Of a DNA stretch of 44,029 bases, positions 27,678-36,090 are shown piece after piece (within the stretch, counting starts at the first letter, position 1; every line of letters begins with the position of its first letter). The position numbers were made by a program, and so were the translations under genes. The notes under the pieces are model-generated. The model had not been told where the DNA came from and made no database searches. It saw only the letters and a program-made list of their open reading frames with translations. The DNA lies in IMG/VR virus record IMGVR_UViG_3300046804_004121, positions 1-44,029 of that record, one strand, 5' to 3'. Origin of the DNA: a virus.

Positions 27678-28851
27678 GATCTAAATTTTCAAATATTGCA
27701 ATACTAGTTCGCCCACCAAAACCAAAACTTGCTTTGATAAATTTATTAGAATTTAAACTTACTTCTTTTGTTATAATTCTTGGATCATCTGAAAGTGGGT
27801 CGTCTAAATTAAAATTCCCCCACAGCTTTTTATTTTTAACAGCTTCTAATCCGTAGGCAGATTCAATAAGGCCACATGCACTCATAGTATGGCCAATATA
27901 TCCTTTGAAACTAACAATAGGAGTATCTACATTCTCAAACGATTTTTGAAATACATCAACTTCTATATCGTCACCGATTGGGGTGCTAGTAGCATGAGCA
28001 TTAAAAAACGCCATATCTTTAGAATTGAGCCCAGACATAGTGTATGCTTTGTTGATAAGGCTAATTTGATTTTCGCAACTTTTATCATGTGCTGTCATAC
28101 TAGTGACCTTAGCCCCACTTGTAACAGCTCTTATTTTAGCTTTAGGAGTTAAATTTTTCTTAACAAGTGTTTCTTCATCGCAGATAAGCCAAAGCGACCC
28201 ACCTTCGCCTTGTAGGAACCCATCCCTTGATTTATCAAAAGGTTTACAAGTGCCCCCTTCAAACGTAGAAATTGCACTAGTACACTGCCAATAGTATTGC
28301 ATACTAGGATAGACAGTCATATCTACATTTCCTACTAGTGCCATTTGACACTGTCCAGTCTCTATCAACATAGTAGCGTAATGTAAGTTAAACATACTGC
28401 TCGAACAGGCAGCATTTAAACTTGTGTTAATGCCTTCAAGTTTTAATTTGCTAGAAATAAAAGCAGCCATAAGATCATGGTTTCCCATGAAAAGTTTTGT
28501 AGGACTAAACCGTCTTTGCTTTGCATCAAATGCAGCTTCAAAATCTTTCTTAAAATGAGTTCCAGGGGCAAATGATCCGAAGACAACTGCGGTATCTTTA
28601 TCTAAAATTTCAACAGGATATTTTTTTGTAATAGTGTCTACAAGATCTAACAACAACCTGTAAGAATTATAATTGTTATCTACGTAATCCATATGAAACC
28701 CTTTAGTACACAACACCTGTTCGTACTGCGTTGGATCATATCTAATAGCAGAAGTAGGACCTTTAGTATTTGGCAAATTTAAGTAATTTTCACTTACAGA
28801 ATCGCCCATGCAATCTTTAACTGCATATTCTAAAACGTAGATATCTTTCAT
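27673..28851 (-). CDS. beta-ketoacyl-ACP synthase (FabF/KAS type)
   Basis: A 392-residue protein starting MKDIYVLEYAVKDCM. The active-site cysteine is in LNAACSSSMFNLHYAT, and the two catalytic histidines are in NAHATSTPIGDD and GYIGHTMSACGLIE, the Cys-His-His triad of elongating condensing enzymes. It would extend an acyl chain on ACP with malonyl-ACP. The ATG lies one base after the ACP stop; the longer frame reads only through the ACP gene. With ACP, FabZ and AcpS beside it, this is a phage-encoded acyl module. Residues around the triad look complete, so activity is expected. Confidence 0.93.
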   Translation of the reverse strand: MKDIYVLEYAVKDCMGDSVSENYLNLPNTKGPTSAIRYDPTQYEQVLCTKGFHMDYVDNNYNSYRLLLDLVDTITKKYPVEILDKDTAVVFGSFAPGTHFKKDFEAAFDAKQRRFSPTKLFMGNHDLMAAFISSKLKLEGINTSLNAACSSSMFNLHYATMLIETGQCQMALVGNVDMTVYPSMQYYWQCTSAISTFEGGTCKPFDKSRDGFLQGEGGSLWLICDEETLVKKNLTPKAKIRAVTSGAKVTSMTAHDKSCENQISLINKAYTMSGLNSKDMAFFNAHATSTPIGDDIEVDVFQKSFENVDTPIVSFKGYIGHTMSACGLIESAYGLEAVKNKKLWGNFNLDDPLSDDPRIITKEVSLNSNKFIKASFGFGGRTSIAIFENLDQ

Positions 28852-28852
28852 A

Positions 28853-29218
28853 TTATTTTTTTTGCTTAGGTGGTTCTTGGGCGTCAACAATATAGCCAAT
28901 TAGATCTTCCCAACGAAGTAAAGTTGCAATTTCTTTATCGTCGATTACAACTCCAAATTCTTCTTCAATTTGAATTACTAACTCAAGAATATCAATACTG
29001 TCAACTTCGTAATTCTTTTTAAGTTCTTCCAAGTCTGCTGGATCTAATTCTGCTATTTCGTTTTTGACTGACTCGTCGCCAACTAGTTTTAGATCTTTTA
29101 AAGATAGATCGGGGTCAAGCGGATATTCAAGATTCATCTTGAAATAAGCATTGATCATATCGATGAACTTTCGTTCAACTTCTTCTTTATTTCTAGGTTT
29201 CCATTCAATGTCACTCAT
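28853..29218 (-). CDS. acyl carrier protein with N-terminal extension
   Basis: A 121-residue protein whose C-terminal part YEVDSIDILELVIQIEEEF carries the DSI motif; the serine receives phosphopantetheine from AcpS. Bacterial ACP is about 78 residues, so the first 40 or so residues are an extension of unknown role. The gene lies between FabZ and the ketoacyl-ACP synthase with gaps of nine and one bases. The acidic helix after DSI fits the interaction surface of ACPs. Confidence 0.92.
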   Translation of the reverse strand: MSDIEWKPRNKEEVERKFIDMINAYFKMNLEYPLDPDLSLKDLKLVGDESVKNEIAELDPADLEELKKNYEVDSIDILELVIQIEEEFGVVIDDKEIATLLRWEDLIGYIVDAQEPPKQKK

Positions 29219-29227
29219 ATTATCTCC

Positions 29228-29692
29228 TTAAGGGCCATACACTGCTTTTAATTTAGCTTCTGCTACAATAAATTTATCAACTGAAATGTTGCTTTCAAAT
29301 TCAAATAAATTCCTTGCCTGACGAGTTAATTTTGATTTTATAATAAGTTGATCGCCCGGCGTTACAACTTTTTTAAATCTTACCTCATCAGCAGAACTAA
29401 ACAAGATGCCAGTTCCTCGTGACGAGTATTTTAAAAAATCAGCCATATCCATATGTTTTTCGCAGAACCTAGTAGCTAAAATTGCGCTGGCCTGGGCCAT
29501 AGCTTCAACCATCATTACTCCAGGCATTATAGGATTGTCTGGAAAATGACCTTGAGCATAAGGTTCGTTAAAACTAAAATTCTTTAGTGCAACAATTTTT
29601 TCTTCATTTACTTCTAGAACCCGATCAATCATAACAAACGGGTATCTGTGAGGTAAAATGTTTAATATTTCTTTTATATTTAATTGATCCAT
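29228..29692 (-). CDS. fabZ: 3-hydroxyacyl-ACP dehydratase FabZ-like
   Basis: A 154-residue hot-dog-fold protein with LPHRYPFVMIDRV near the N terminus and the catalytic block GHFPDNPIMPGVMMVEAMAQ near residue 48. FabZ removes water from 3-hydroxyacyl-ACP in fatty acid synthesis. It lies one base after the PP-loop gene and nine bases before ACP. No FabG or FabI reductase is seen in the window, so host enzymes would be needed to complete the cycle, or only dehydration is used. Confidence 0.94.
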   Translation of the reverse strand: MDQLNIKEILNILPHRYPFVMIDRVLEVNEEKIVALKNFSFNEPYAQGHFPDNPIMPGVMMVEAMAQASAILATRFCEKHMDMADFLKYSSRGTGILFSSADEVRFKKVVTPGDQLIIKSKLTRQARNLFEFESNISVDKFIVAEAKLKAVYGP

Positions 29693-29693
29693 A

Positions 29694-30575
29694 TTATGTA
29701 CAAATTTCTTTAACTAGTTGACTGTATTCTTTTTTCCAAACACCGTCCCATTGTTTTCCAATTTTTTCTAATTCAAAAAAACTTTCATGCTGTTTAATTG
29801 GGCTGTTTTCAATTTGTTCCAACCCATGATATTTTGGTCTTTGTTCTAAATTAAAATTACTGTGTCGATTGTAGATTAACCATTTACTAGAATGAGATCC
29901 TAGTTTACCATTTACTAGATTATTTGATAAGTCATTCATCCTTGGATCTTCCAAAAATGTTTTAAACATTTGCGGCGTATATCGATTAAAATGAACGACA
30001 CCATTTATTTTGTTTTTTTCATAAAAGTTTGTTAATGCATATTCAAATTCGTATATGCAGATGTTCCATTTACCTGTTTTTTGATCAAGTGCCAAATGTG
30101 GTTCTCCGTCACCGCAAATAACTGTTCCGTCTAACTTACTAATTGCAAATGCAGTAGTAGTGTAATGGGGAATAGATGATTCTGTTAACAAGGCTAATTC
30201 TAACATTTTCCCACTATAAACAAAGTTTTCATAGTCAATATCTACAACCACTGGTTCTAAATTATGTTTTGTACAAAATTTAAAAGCATGGTCAATGTCG
30301 TGACTATTATAGCTGGGATTTAATTTAACTACAACCGGTTTGATGTTTATTTTTTGATCAATAAATGCACTTAGGGCGTACTCACTGTCGACACCACCGC
30401 TGTACATAAGATACAGTTGACCTTGTTTTTTGGATTCAACCAGTTGAACAGCTTTACGTGTTTCTTGATAATAGTTTTCAGACGTCGTTGGCAACCTGTC
30501 TATTTCAACATTAAAATTGGCGCCGTTACCGGAACGACGAATATAGTTTTGGTATACTAACTCCAACGCAACCAC
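29694..30575 (-). CDS. PP-loop ATP pyrophosphatase (asparagine synthetase-like, no glutaminase domain)
   Basis: A 293-residue protein with the ATP pyrophosphatase motif LMYSGGVDSEYAL (57-69) and a later VICGDGEPHLALD. This matches the synthetase half of AsnB-type enzymes without the N-terminal glutaminase. Such domains adenylate a carboxylate, amide or base. It is the first gene of the acyl operon (FabZ, ACP, KAS), so it may activate a substrate for loading or amide formation; that is inference. A TGTAAATA box lies 19 bases upstream of the ATG. Confidence 0.8.
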   Translation of the reverse strand: MVALELVYQNYIRRSGNGANFNVEIDRLPTTSENYYQETRKAVQLVESKKQGQLYLMYSGGVDSEYALSAFIDQKINIKPVVVKLNPSYNSHDIDHAFKFCTKHNLEPVVVDIDYENFVYSGKMLELALLTESSIPHYTTTAFAISKLDGTVICGDGEPHLALDQKTGKWNICIYEFEYALTNFYEKNKINGVVHFNRYTPQMFKTFLEDPRMNDLSNNLVNGKLGSHSSKWLIYNRHSNFNLEQRPKYHGLEQIENSPIKQHESFFELEKIGKQWDGVWKKEYSQLVKEICT

Positions 30576-30594
30576 CGTAAATTTTTATCTAGTG

Positions 30595-30602
30595 TATTTA
30601 CA
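30595..30602 (-). promoter_or_regulatory. late-promoter-like element TGTAAATA (minus strand)
   Basis: A one-base variant of the TATAAATA box, 19 bases before the ATG of the acyl operon's first gene. Confidence 0.4.
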
Positions 30603-30628
30603 ACGTTAAATATCGCACAGGTTAAAAT

Positions 30629-31171
30629 ATGAATACTATAACATGGAAGCCCGGAACTAGGTTAGATCTTGATCATCTTTTTGACGAACTTCGTCAGAAG
30701 CACTACGAAGATCAATCACATAGGCTATGGAAAAATTATCATAGAGATGCATTCAAAAATGTTTTAGCATTGACTATTTGCTTTGACGATGAAGGTACAC
30801 CAGAAATGTGCTCAAGCATTCTAGAAAGAGACTGCTGGCCAAAGGGTGCTTTTCGTGTGCTTAATCGTTTATGGAAATGTAATAATAAAATTCTCTATCC
30901 TCGAGTAATGAGTCCAAGTTGGGGGTTATCTGCCCAAAGTCAGTTTAAATGGATGCAAGAGAATGTACAATATAAACTCTGTTTCATCAGCAGACAATCC
31001 GTAAAATGGAAAAAATTTACGCAAGAAGAATTTGCAAGACAGTTTAATATACACTGGAAGACTGACAATTACCAATATCTAACATGTCCGAACGAACAAG
31101 ATGAAAGCTGCTGGCAATCAATTCTTTATCTCGGAAATGATGATCTGTTAACCAATTGGAGAAGACGATGA
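30629..31171 (+). CDS. unknown protein, 180 residues
   Basis: No family recognised. It starts MNTITWKPGTRLDLDHLFDE and has LALTICFDDEGTPEMCSSI near residue 48 and RDCWPKGAFRVLNRLWKCN near residue 68, with conserved-looking Trp and Cys residues. The opening strand layout could be GNAT-like. Its stop overlaps the AcpS start (ATGA), so it may be functionally tied to the acyl module. Confidence 0.7.
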   Translation: MNTITWKPGTRLDLDHLFDELRQKHYEDQSHRLWKNYHRDAFKNVLALTICFDDEGTPEMCSSILERDCWPKGAFRVLNRLWKCNNKILYPRVMSPSWGLSAQSQFKWMQENVQYKLCFISRQSVKWKKFTQEEFARQFNIHWKTDNYQYLTCPNEQDESCWQSILYLGNDDLLTNWRRR

Positions 31172-31533
31172 TTTCTGGAATAGGTGTTGACCTAGTATCC
31201 ATTGACCGATTTAGAAATATGACTATATCCCAACGTGAGAAAATGGCAGAAAGAATACTTGATTCTGCAGAATTTCTAATGTATAATAGTGCAAAGGATA
31301 AGTCTAAAGAACTAGCCAAATATTGGGCAGTAAAAGAAGCTGTATCGAAAAGTTTTGGTACAGGAATCCGTGATGCTGTTGTTTGGAAAAATATTATCTT
31401 AACTAATAACAAGTTAGGCAAGCCGTTGATTAACTTTCGAAACGAATTGTCTAATTACGAAAATAAATGCCAGGTTAGCATCAGCCACGAAGGAAGTATG
31501 CTAATTGCCTATGCCATATTGACCAATGACTAA
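31168..31533 (+). CDS. acpS: holo-ACP synthase AcpS
   Basis: A 121-residue protein starting MISGIGVDLVSIDRF, the first conserved AcpS motif with the metal-binding Asp, followed by KYWAVKEAVSKSFGTGI near residue 55, the second motif. AcpS moves phosphopantetheine from CoA to the serine of ACP. Length matches the family (about 126). The start overlaps the upstream stop (ATGA). It would activate the phage ACP at 28853, which is encoded nearby on the other strand. Confidence 0.94.
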   Translation: MISGIGVDLVSIDRFRNMTISQREKMAERILDSAEFLMYNSAKDKSKELAKYWAVKEAVSKSFGTGIRDAVVWKNIILTNNKLGKPLINFRNELSNYENKCQVSISHEGSMLIAYAILTND

Positions 31534-32077
31534 GATATCAAAAAGCCCGGAACGAAATACCTTCCAAAAAGAAGGATACCTCAAACGTCAATCTGAAAAA
31601 GGTAAAACCCCCGAGAATGATAAAGATACTTTAGACATGCTCGAGTATTATCTAGATCATGACGCAAGAACAGCAGAAAGAGAAGCAGATCCAGAATGGC
31701 AAAAAGATAATCTCGAATGGGACTTGCGTACTACCGATTGGATATTAGAAAAAGTTAGAAGCAACGATTCCTATGCTCAAAATTTATATGCCGCAATGTG
31801 TAACAACGAGTTTACCAAACGTGAAATGTGGCCTATACTAAAAGAGCAAAAATGGAGTTGCAGTTGGCGCTATGCTGGAGGTATAATTGCTGATATGCAA
31901 CAAAAAGGCGACTATATAGATTGGTACTGTTCGGGCATAAGAGATGTAAGCCACGACGAGGAAGAAAACAAATGTTGGGATGGACGTGGCTATGTTTCCG
32001 AAAGTGTGGTCACTGAAGAAATTGAAAACGATCTATATAAGTTAGGTTGGTTAGTTATAAAGGATAATGATGACTAG
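31526..32077 (+). CDS. unknown phage protein, 183 residues
   Basis: A charged protein starting MTKISKSPERNTFQKEGY, with WSCSWRYAGGIIADMQQKGDY near residue 112 and CWDGRGYVSESVVTEEIEND near the end. I associate the latter pattern with conserved uncharacterised proteins of T4-like marine phages, but cannot name a function. It overlaps the AcpS stop by eight bases and the cupin start by 11. Confidence 0.72.
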   Translation: MTKISKSPERNTFQKEGYLKRQSEKGKTPENDKDTLDMLEYYLDHDARTAEREADPEWQKDNLEWDLRTTDWILEKVRSNDSYAQNLYAAMCNNEFTKREMWPILKEQKWSCSWRYAGGIIADMQQKGDYIDWYCSGIRDVSHDEEENKCWDGRGYVSESVVTEEIENDLYKLGWLVIKDNDD

Positions 32078-32486
32078 ACAAGAAGGGTTTGTTAAAAAGG
32101 GTTGGGGCTATGAGTTAATCTGGGCTACTAACGACAAGTACTGCGGTAAAATTCTGTGCTTTGAAAAACCAGGAGCACGATTCAGTATGCACTTCCACAA
32201 GGAAAAAGAAGAAACGTGGTTTGTTAATGCAGGGTCTTTTAGACTGTATTTTATAGACACTAAGACAGCTGAACTTAAAGAGCGTATTCTTAAAGAAGGT
32301 GATGTATGGCATAATCCTCCGCTACAACCTCATCAATTAGAAGCATTGGCTCCAAACAGTATGTTGTTTGAAGTTAGTACACCAGACAGCGTAGAAGATA
32401 ACTATAGAATAGCCCCAGGTGATTCACAGGCACCTGCAGAAGAAATATCCCAACCGGAGCAAGAAAATGGAACGAATGATCTTTAA
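32067..32486 (+). CDS. cupin-domain protein (sugar-phosphate isomerase-like)
   Basis: A 139-residue protein with ARFSMHFHKEKEETWFVNAG near residue 35, the first cupin motif (two His and Glu as metal ligands), and GDVWHNPPLQPHQLEAL near residue 77, the second. It resembles the single-domain cupin of type II mannose-6-phosphate isomerases. The C-terminal 30 residues are acidic and probably disordered. Two adjacent ATGs at 32067 and 32070 are both possible starts. Confidence 0.82.
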   Translation: MMTRQEGFVKKGWGYELIWATNDKYCGKILCFEKPGARFSMHFHKEKEETWFVNAGSFRLYFIDTKTAELKERILKEGDVWHNPPLQPHQLEALAPNSMLFEVSTPDSVEDNYRIAPGDSQAPAEEISQPEQENGTNDL

Positions 32487-32640
32487 TGCAGAGGAAATTT
32501 TTGAAGAGATTCCCGGAGATCCGGACAATGTTATATTGAAATTTCCGCCCGAACTATTAGAACAGGTAGGATGGAAGGAAGGCGACACGCTAAATATTCA
32601 ACTGGAAGAAGGGGCAATAGTTATATCAAAACATGGCTAA
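32467..32640 (+). CDS. AbrB/MazE-like DNA-binding domain protein
   Basis: A 57-residue protein whose second half FPPELLEQVGWKEGDTLNIQ and GAIVISK match the swapped-hairpin SpoVT-AbrB fold found in AbrB, MazE and phage relatives. Such proteins bind DNA as dimers and act as repressors or antitoxins. No toxin gene adjoins it. It starts within the end of the cupin gene after GGAGC and overlaps the IF-1 gene by eight bases. Confidence 0.75.
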   Translation: MERMIFNAEEIFEEIPGDPDNVILKFPPELLEQVGWKEGDTLNIQLEEGAIVISKHG

Positions 32641-32854
32641 GAATACAGAATTAATAGAACTTACAGGCAAAGTAGCAGAAGTATTACCTAACTCTACATT
32701 TAGAGTTAAAGTAGATAACATGGAACAGATTGTACTATGTTATATGGGCGGCAGACTTAAACAGAATAAGATTAAGGTTATTTTGGGTGATAAAGTAAAG
32801 ATTGAAATGAGCCCTTATGACCTTACCAAAGGTAGGATAACTTATAGGATGTAA
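32633..32854 (+). CDS. infA: translation initiation factor IF-1
   Basis: A 73-residue protein of exactly IF-1 size. It has LTGKVAEVLPNSTFRVKVDN, then MGGRLKQNKIKVILGDKVKI and SPYDLTKGRITYRM, aligning with bacterial IF-1 (VLETLPNTMFRVEL, GKMRKNYIRILTGDKV, SPYDLSKGRIVFR). IF-1 binds the A site of the 30S subunit with IF-2 and IF-3 during start selection. It overlaps the AbrB-like gene and precedes a protease-like gene by two bases. A phage IF-1 together with an initiator tRNA and a full tRNA set suggests control of host translation. Confidence 0.93.
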   Translation: MAKNTELIELTGKVAEVLPNSTFRVKVDNMEQIVLCYMGGRLKQNKIKVILGDKVKIEMSPYDLTKGRITYRM

Positions 32855-32856
32855 TA

Positions 32857-33519
32857 ATGAACTCAGTTCTTGAACATGTTAATAAAGTCTGCAGGCATGT
32901 TCGAGACACGAATCGTCAAAGTATATCCTTTAAAAAACTCATAGGTTCGATAAGGACTACATGTAGAGAACACGGGCTAGATCTTAAAATTGTCACTAAA
33001 AAAGATCGTACACTAGACCAAAGCCAATTCTATGTTAACGCATACTATGATGCAGAAGACGACTTTAATCAAGATACGGCTATAGAAATTTTTGTCTATC
33101 ATAATTTTTCAGATAAAGATTTATTTTTAACTAGTCAAATTACAGAATTTCTTATACAGATATATGATGCAACTGTACACGAGTACAGACATCAAAGACA
33201 AAGTGCTGCTAGAAAATATGAGACTTACAGCAACCATGATCAAAGTCCTTACAACGATTACCTAGCAGATCCAGACGAACTAGATGCTTACTCATTAAGT
33301 ATAGCCATCGAACTGCTACGTGCAATGAGTCGAGATCGCGCCAAACGATATTTGGCTAGAATAACTATTTTAGCCAAAATGCGACAAGGATCTAATTATG
33401 TTAGTCCAAATTTAAAAGCCTATGTTGATTATTTTGGACTTAACAATCTAACCAAAAAATTAGCCAAAAAGGTCTATAAGCACCTAGATACTCTTGACAA
33501 TAATCTAATTTTCATGTAA
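32857..33519 (+). CDS. zincin-like protein with HEYRH motif, copy 1
   Basis: A 220-residue protein with VHEYRHQRQ near residue 108, an HExxH-type zinc-binding motif, and DPDELDAYSLSIAIELL near residue 130, whose Glu or Asp could be the third ligand. It resembles the 39359 gene in layout (HEIIHARQYR then DEMGAFAFNIACDL), so the two are paralogues. A peptidase role is likely but unproven. It directly follows infA. Confidence 0.72.
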   Translation: MNSVLEHVNKVCRHVRDTNRQSISFKKLIGSIRTTCREHGLDLKIVTKKDRTLDQSQFYVNAYYDAEDDFNQDTAIEIFVYHNFSDKDLFLTSQITEFLIQIYDATVHEYRHQRQSAARKYETYSNHDQSPYNDYLADPDELDAYSLSIAIELLRAMSRDRAKRYLARITILAKMRQGSNYVSPNLKAYVDYFGLNNLTKKLAKKVYKHLDTLDNNLIFM

Positions 33520-33522
33520 AAT
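33494..33522 (+). promoter_or_regulatory. sigma70-type promoter
   Basis: TTGACA at 33494-33499, 17-base spacer, TAAAAT at 33517-33522, overlapping the end of the upstream gene. Confidence 0.75.
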
Positions 33523-33552
33523 ACACACATCACAACACAGTTAGAGAGCGTC

Positions 33553-34242
33553 ATGAGCCAAACTTTTCCTACCCGGCGTGTGCTTGAACTAGCCTGCGCG
33601 GCACAACGAACTAACAAAGAATACCTCAAAGAAAGCCAAAGCGTTTTTGACAATGAGGGCAAATTCCTTTTTCTCAAACATACTAACAAGGCGCTAGTCC
33701 GTTGGGCATTGGGTATTGATCGGGCTGGAGTTGCACAAGAGTTTGCGCCGCAAGATATCTTTATTGAAGACTGCGATAAGGAACAGGCAGACGAAATTCA
33801 AAAGTATTTCCGCCGATTGATGTTCAGTGCCATCAAAGGCGACAATGAGTTTCAAACCGAAGTCAACGCACTGCTCAACGAAGAAGAAGTTGCCGCAAAT
33901 AAAATTGGCTACATTGCCTGTTTGCCCAGCGTGTACCTTAAGGACTCAACTCGAAATGTATTTGAAAAACGTGTTCGTACACTAGACGAAGGTTATGTTG
34001 CAGATGTAGATCGCTGGATCAATGATAAAGATTGCGAAATACTACAATGCATTCGTTCAAAGAACTTTGATGCATACAATGTTGATGCTATAATTGATAA
34101 TAAATTGGTCAGTTGGTTTAGCAAGAATGAACTTAAAATTGGCCCTGCTGTTGTTATCAAAGGCAAGGTTAAAGATCATGGTCAAAATTGGTTGACCAAA
34201 AAGTCTACTACTAGACTCAATTATGTAAAGGTTGCACAATGA
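33553..34242 (+). CDS. unknown protein, 229 residues
   Basis: No family recognised. It starts MSQTFPTRRVLELACAAQR, is soluble and mostly helical in character, and has a C-terminal strand-rich part KIGPAVVIKGKVKDHGQNW that could be an OB- or SH3-like barrel. It is the first gene of a compact operon that runs to about 37551, driven by the sigma70 promoter just upstream. Its stop overlaps the next ATG (ATGA). Confidence 0.75.
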   Translation: MSQTFPTRRVLELACAAQRTNKEYLKESQSVFDNEGKFLFLKHTNKALVRWALGIDRAGVAQEFAPQDIFIEDCDKEQADEIQKYFRRLMFSAIKGDNEFQTEVNALLNEEEVAANKIGYIACLPSVYLKDSTRNVFEKRVRTLDEGYVADVDRWINDKDCEILQCIRSKNFDAYNVDAIIDNKLVSWFSKNELKIGPAVVIKGKVKDHGQNWLTKKSTTRLNYVKVAQ

Positions 34243-34682
34243 GCTATACCGAAGATGAATACGACGAGTTCGCTCGTCGAATGGAAGAAAAGTTTCCTAA
34301 ACTTTTTGGTCACGGACAGTACGGCGGATTTGCTGTAGGTGCTGGATGGTGGCCTATTCTTGAAGTATTGTGTGAAAGAATTAACTCTCATGTCGAATGG
34401 CAACAGAATCAACGTGAAAAATATAACAAGGGCTCTGGGTGTTTAGATGTAACAGTTAATCAAGTCAAAGAAAAATTTGGCGGGTTACGTTTTTACTACT
34501 CAGGCGGTGACGACACTGTAGACGGAATGGTTCGTATGGCCGAGTCGTGGGCGGCACGTACCTGTGAACAATGTGGTCAGCCTGGTAAAAGTCGAAGTGG
34601 CGGATGGATTCGTACATTATGTGATGCACACGAAGCAGAACGCCAAACAAAAATGAAAGAAAGATTTGGTAATGAATTGTAA
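34239..34682 (+). CDS. zinc-ribbon-like phage protein, 147 residues
   Basis: The N terminus MSYTEDEYDEFARRMEEKFP precedes a Trp-rich core (GAGWWPILEVLCERI), KEKFGGLRFYYSGGDD, and a C-terminal CEQCGQPGKSRSGGWIRTLCDAH whose Cys and His could bind zinc. I know this layout from uncharacterised tailed-phage proteins. Overlaps both neighbours. Confidence 0.75.
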   Translation: MSYTEDEYDEFARRMEEKFPKLFGHGQYGGFAVGAGWWPILEVLCERINSHVEWQQNQREKYNKGSGCLDVTVNQVKEKFGGLRFYYSGGDDTVDGMVRMAESWAARTCEQCGQPGKSRSGGWIRTLCDAHEAERQTKMKERFGNEL

Positions 34683-34827
34683 TATCTGCCGTAAAGAATA
34701 CAGTGTATTATGTGACTATCAGCAAGGTCGCTGTCCGCATCATCCGCCGTATATAAATCCTCACAGTATGAGATTTTTAAATTTGTTTACTGCAATTAAA
34801 AATTTCTTTATAAAGAATAAAAAATGA
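34672..34827 (+). CDS. small Cys/His-rich protein, 51 residues
   Basis: A 51-residue frame starting MNCNICRKEYSVLCDYQQ, with CNIC and CPHHPP as likely zinc ligands and a hydrophobic, basic C-terminal helix (FLNLFTAIKNFF). It overlaps the preceding gene by 11 bases and the next by four (ATGA), which supports real translation. No family recognised. Confidence 0.68.
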   Translation: MNCNICRKEYSVLCDYQQGRCPHHPPYINPHSMRFLNLFTAIKNFFIKNKK

Positions 34828-35669
34828 AAATCAAAGTCGTATCAGACCTGCATCTAGAATTTAGTGACATCAACATCAAGAACGATGAAGGTTGCGATGT
34901 CTTAATTCTCAGTGGCGACATCATGGTTGCCCAGGATCTGCACGATCATCCAGAAATGGACTATGGCATGTACAGCAATGTAAATCTTGCTGACCTTGGA
35001 CGTAGACAAGCTACTGCACTTCGCTTCCGTGACTTCTTAAAGCGTTGCAGTTTTCAATTTCCGCATGTTGTTTATGTTGCCGGCAACCATGAATTTTATC
35101 ATGGAAAGTTTGTTGGCAGTCTAATAGATCTTCGTAACGAATGCGCTAAGTATCCTAACGTCTACTTTTTAGAAAGAGATACTAAGGAAATTAACGACGT
35201 TGTTTTCATTGGCGCTACGCTGTGGACCGACTGCAACGAAGGCGATCCATTGACCCTGCATGGCTTGACTGATCTGATGAACGATTTCCGTATTATTCGT
35301 CATGACGGGCATGGGTATACCAAACTGCGTCCGGCACATATTATGGAAAGACATAGACAAACACTAGGTTACTTTAAGTCAGTGTTAACCGATCTTAAAG
35401 ACCGTAAGGTTGTAGTTGTTGGACATCACAGCCCTAGTCACCAAAGTGTGCATCCAATGTATGCTGGCGATCATATAATGAATGGCGGCTATCACAGTGA
35501 CCTAAGTGAATTTATTTTGGATCACCCACAGATCAAACTGTGGACACATGGTCACACACATCATCCGTTCGATTACATGATCGGTGAAACTCGTATTGTT
35601 TGTAACCCTCGTGGCTATGAAGGCTATGAAGAAACAGGCTGGAACCCTAATATTGTACTGGAGATTTAA
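34824..35669 (+). CDS. calcineurin-like metallophosphoesterase
   Basis: A 281-residue protein with SDLHLEF at residues 7-13, LSGDIMV near 31, VAGNHEFYH near 90, VVGHHSPS near 195 and HGHTHHPFDY near 242, the complete metal-ligand set of the family. It is longer than the 21813 enzyme and belongs to a separate subfamily common in phages. Possible substrates are nucleotides, phosphoproteins or phosphodiesters. Starts by ATGA overlap. Confidence 0.92.
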   Translation: MKIKVVSDLHLEFSDINIKNDEGCDVLILSGDIMVAQDLHDHPEMDYGMYSNVNLADLGRRQATALRFRDFLKRCSFQFPHVVYVAGNHEFYHGKFVGSLIDLRNECAKYPNVYFLERDTKEINDVVFIGATLWTDCNEGDPLTLHGLTDLMNDFRIIRHDGHGYTKLRPAHIMERHRQTLGYFKSVLTDLKDRKVVVVGHHSPSHQSVHPMYAGDHIMNGGYHSDLSEFILDHPQIKLWTHGHTHHPFDYMIGETRIVCNPRGYEGYEETGWNPNIVLEI

Positions 35670-35819
35670 ATGGAAATGAGTATTGTAGAAATGGCTAGAC
35701 GAACTGCTGACAACATGGGTCAGCTGGTAATTAAACTGGCTGAACGTGTTGAAGAATTAGAAGCAGAAAATGCAGAACTTAAACGTAAACTTGAAGCCAA
35801 CGCCGATGACCTTAAGTGA
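35670..35819 (+). CDS. small coiled-coil protein, 49 residues
   Basis: A 49-residue frame starting MEMSIVEMARRTADNM directly after the phosphoesterase stop. The sequence LAERVEELEAENAELKRKLE is a clear heptad-repeat coiled coil. No further family recognised. It overlaps the next gene by 14 bases. Confidence 0.7.
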   Translation: MEMSIVEMARRTADNMGQLVIKLAERVEELEAENAELKRKLEANADDLK

Positions 35820-36090
35820 ACAAGAGATAAAACTTTTTAAAAAATGGCTGAAGAGTCATTTGGCTTATGGTCCTGTTACGGTTGTGTTTACCAAAAAAGA
35901 TGGCACAGACCGAGAAATGAATTGTACAACTAATTCAGATCTTGTTCCAGCTGTCGAAGTAAAAGAAAGCACAGAGCCTAAACGAGAAAAGAAAACTAAC
36001 GATGAAGTTATGCCAGTCTATGACTTAGATGCTAAGGGTTGGCGTAGCTTCCGTTGGGATTCAATTAAACAAGTGAGATTTACACTATGA
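35806..36090 (+). CDS. small phage protein, DUF2693-like
   Basis: A 94-residue protein starting MTLSEQEIKLFKKWLKSH, with PVTVVFTKKDGTDREMNCT near residue 24 and MPVYDLDAKGWRSFRWDSIK at the end. The latter two segments match what I recall of DUF2693 proteins of T4-like phages. An in-frame ATG 36 bases further upstream is less likely because of the larger overlap. Function unknown. Confidence 0.75.
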   Translation: MTLSEQEIKLFKKWLKSHLAYGPVTVVFTKKDGTDREMNCTTNSDLVPAVEVKESTEPKREKKTNDEVMPVYDLDAKGWRSFRWDSIKQVRFTL

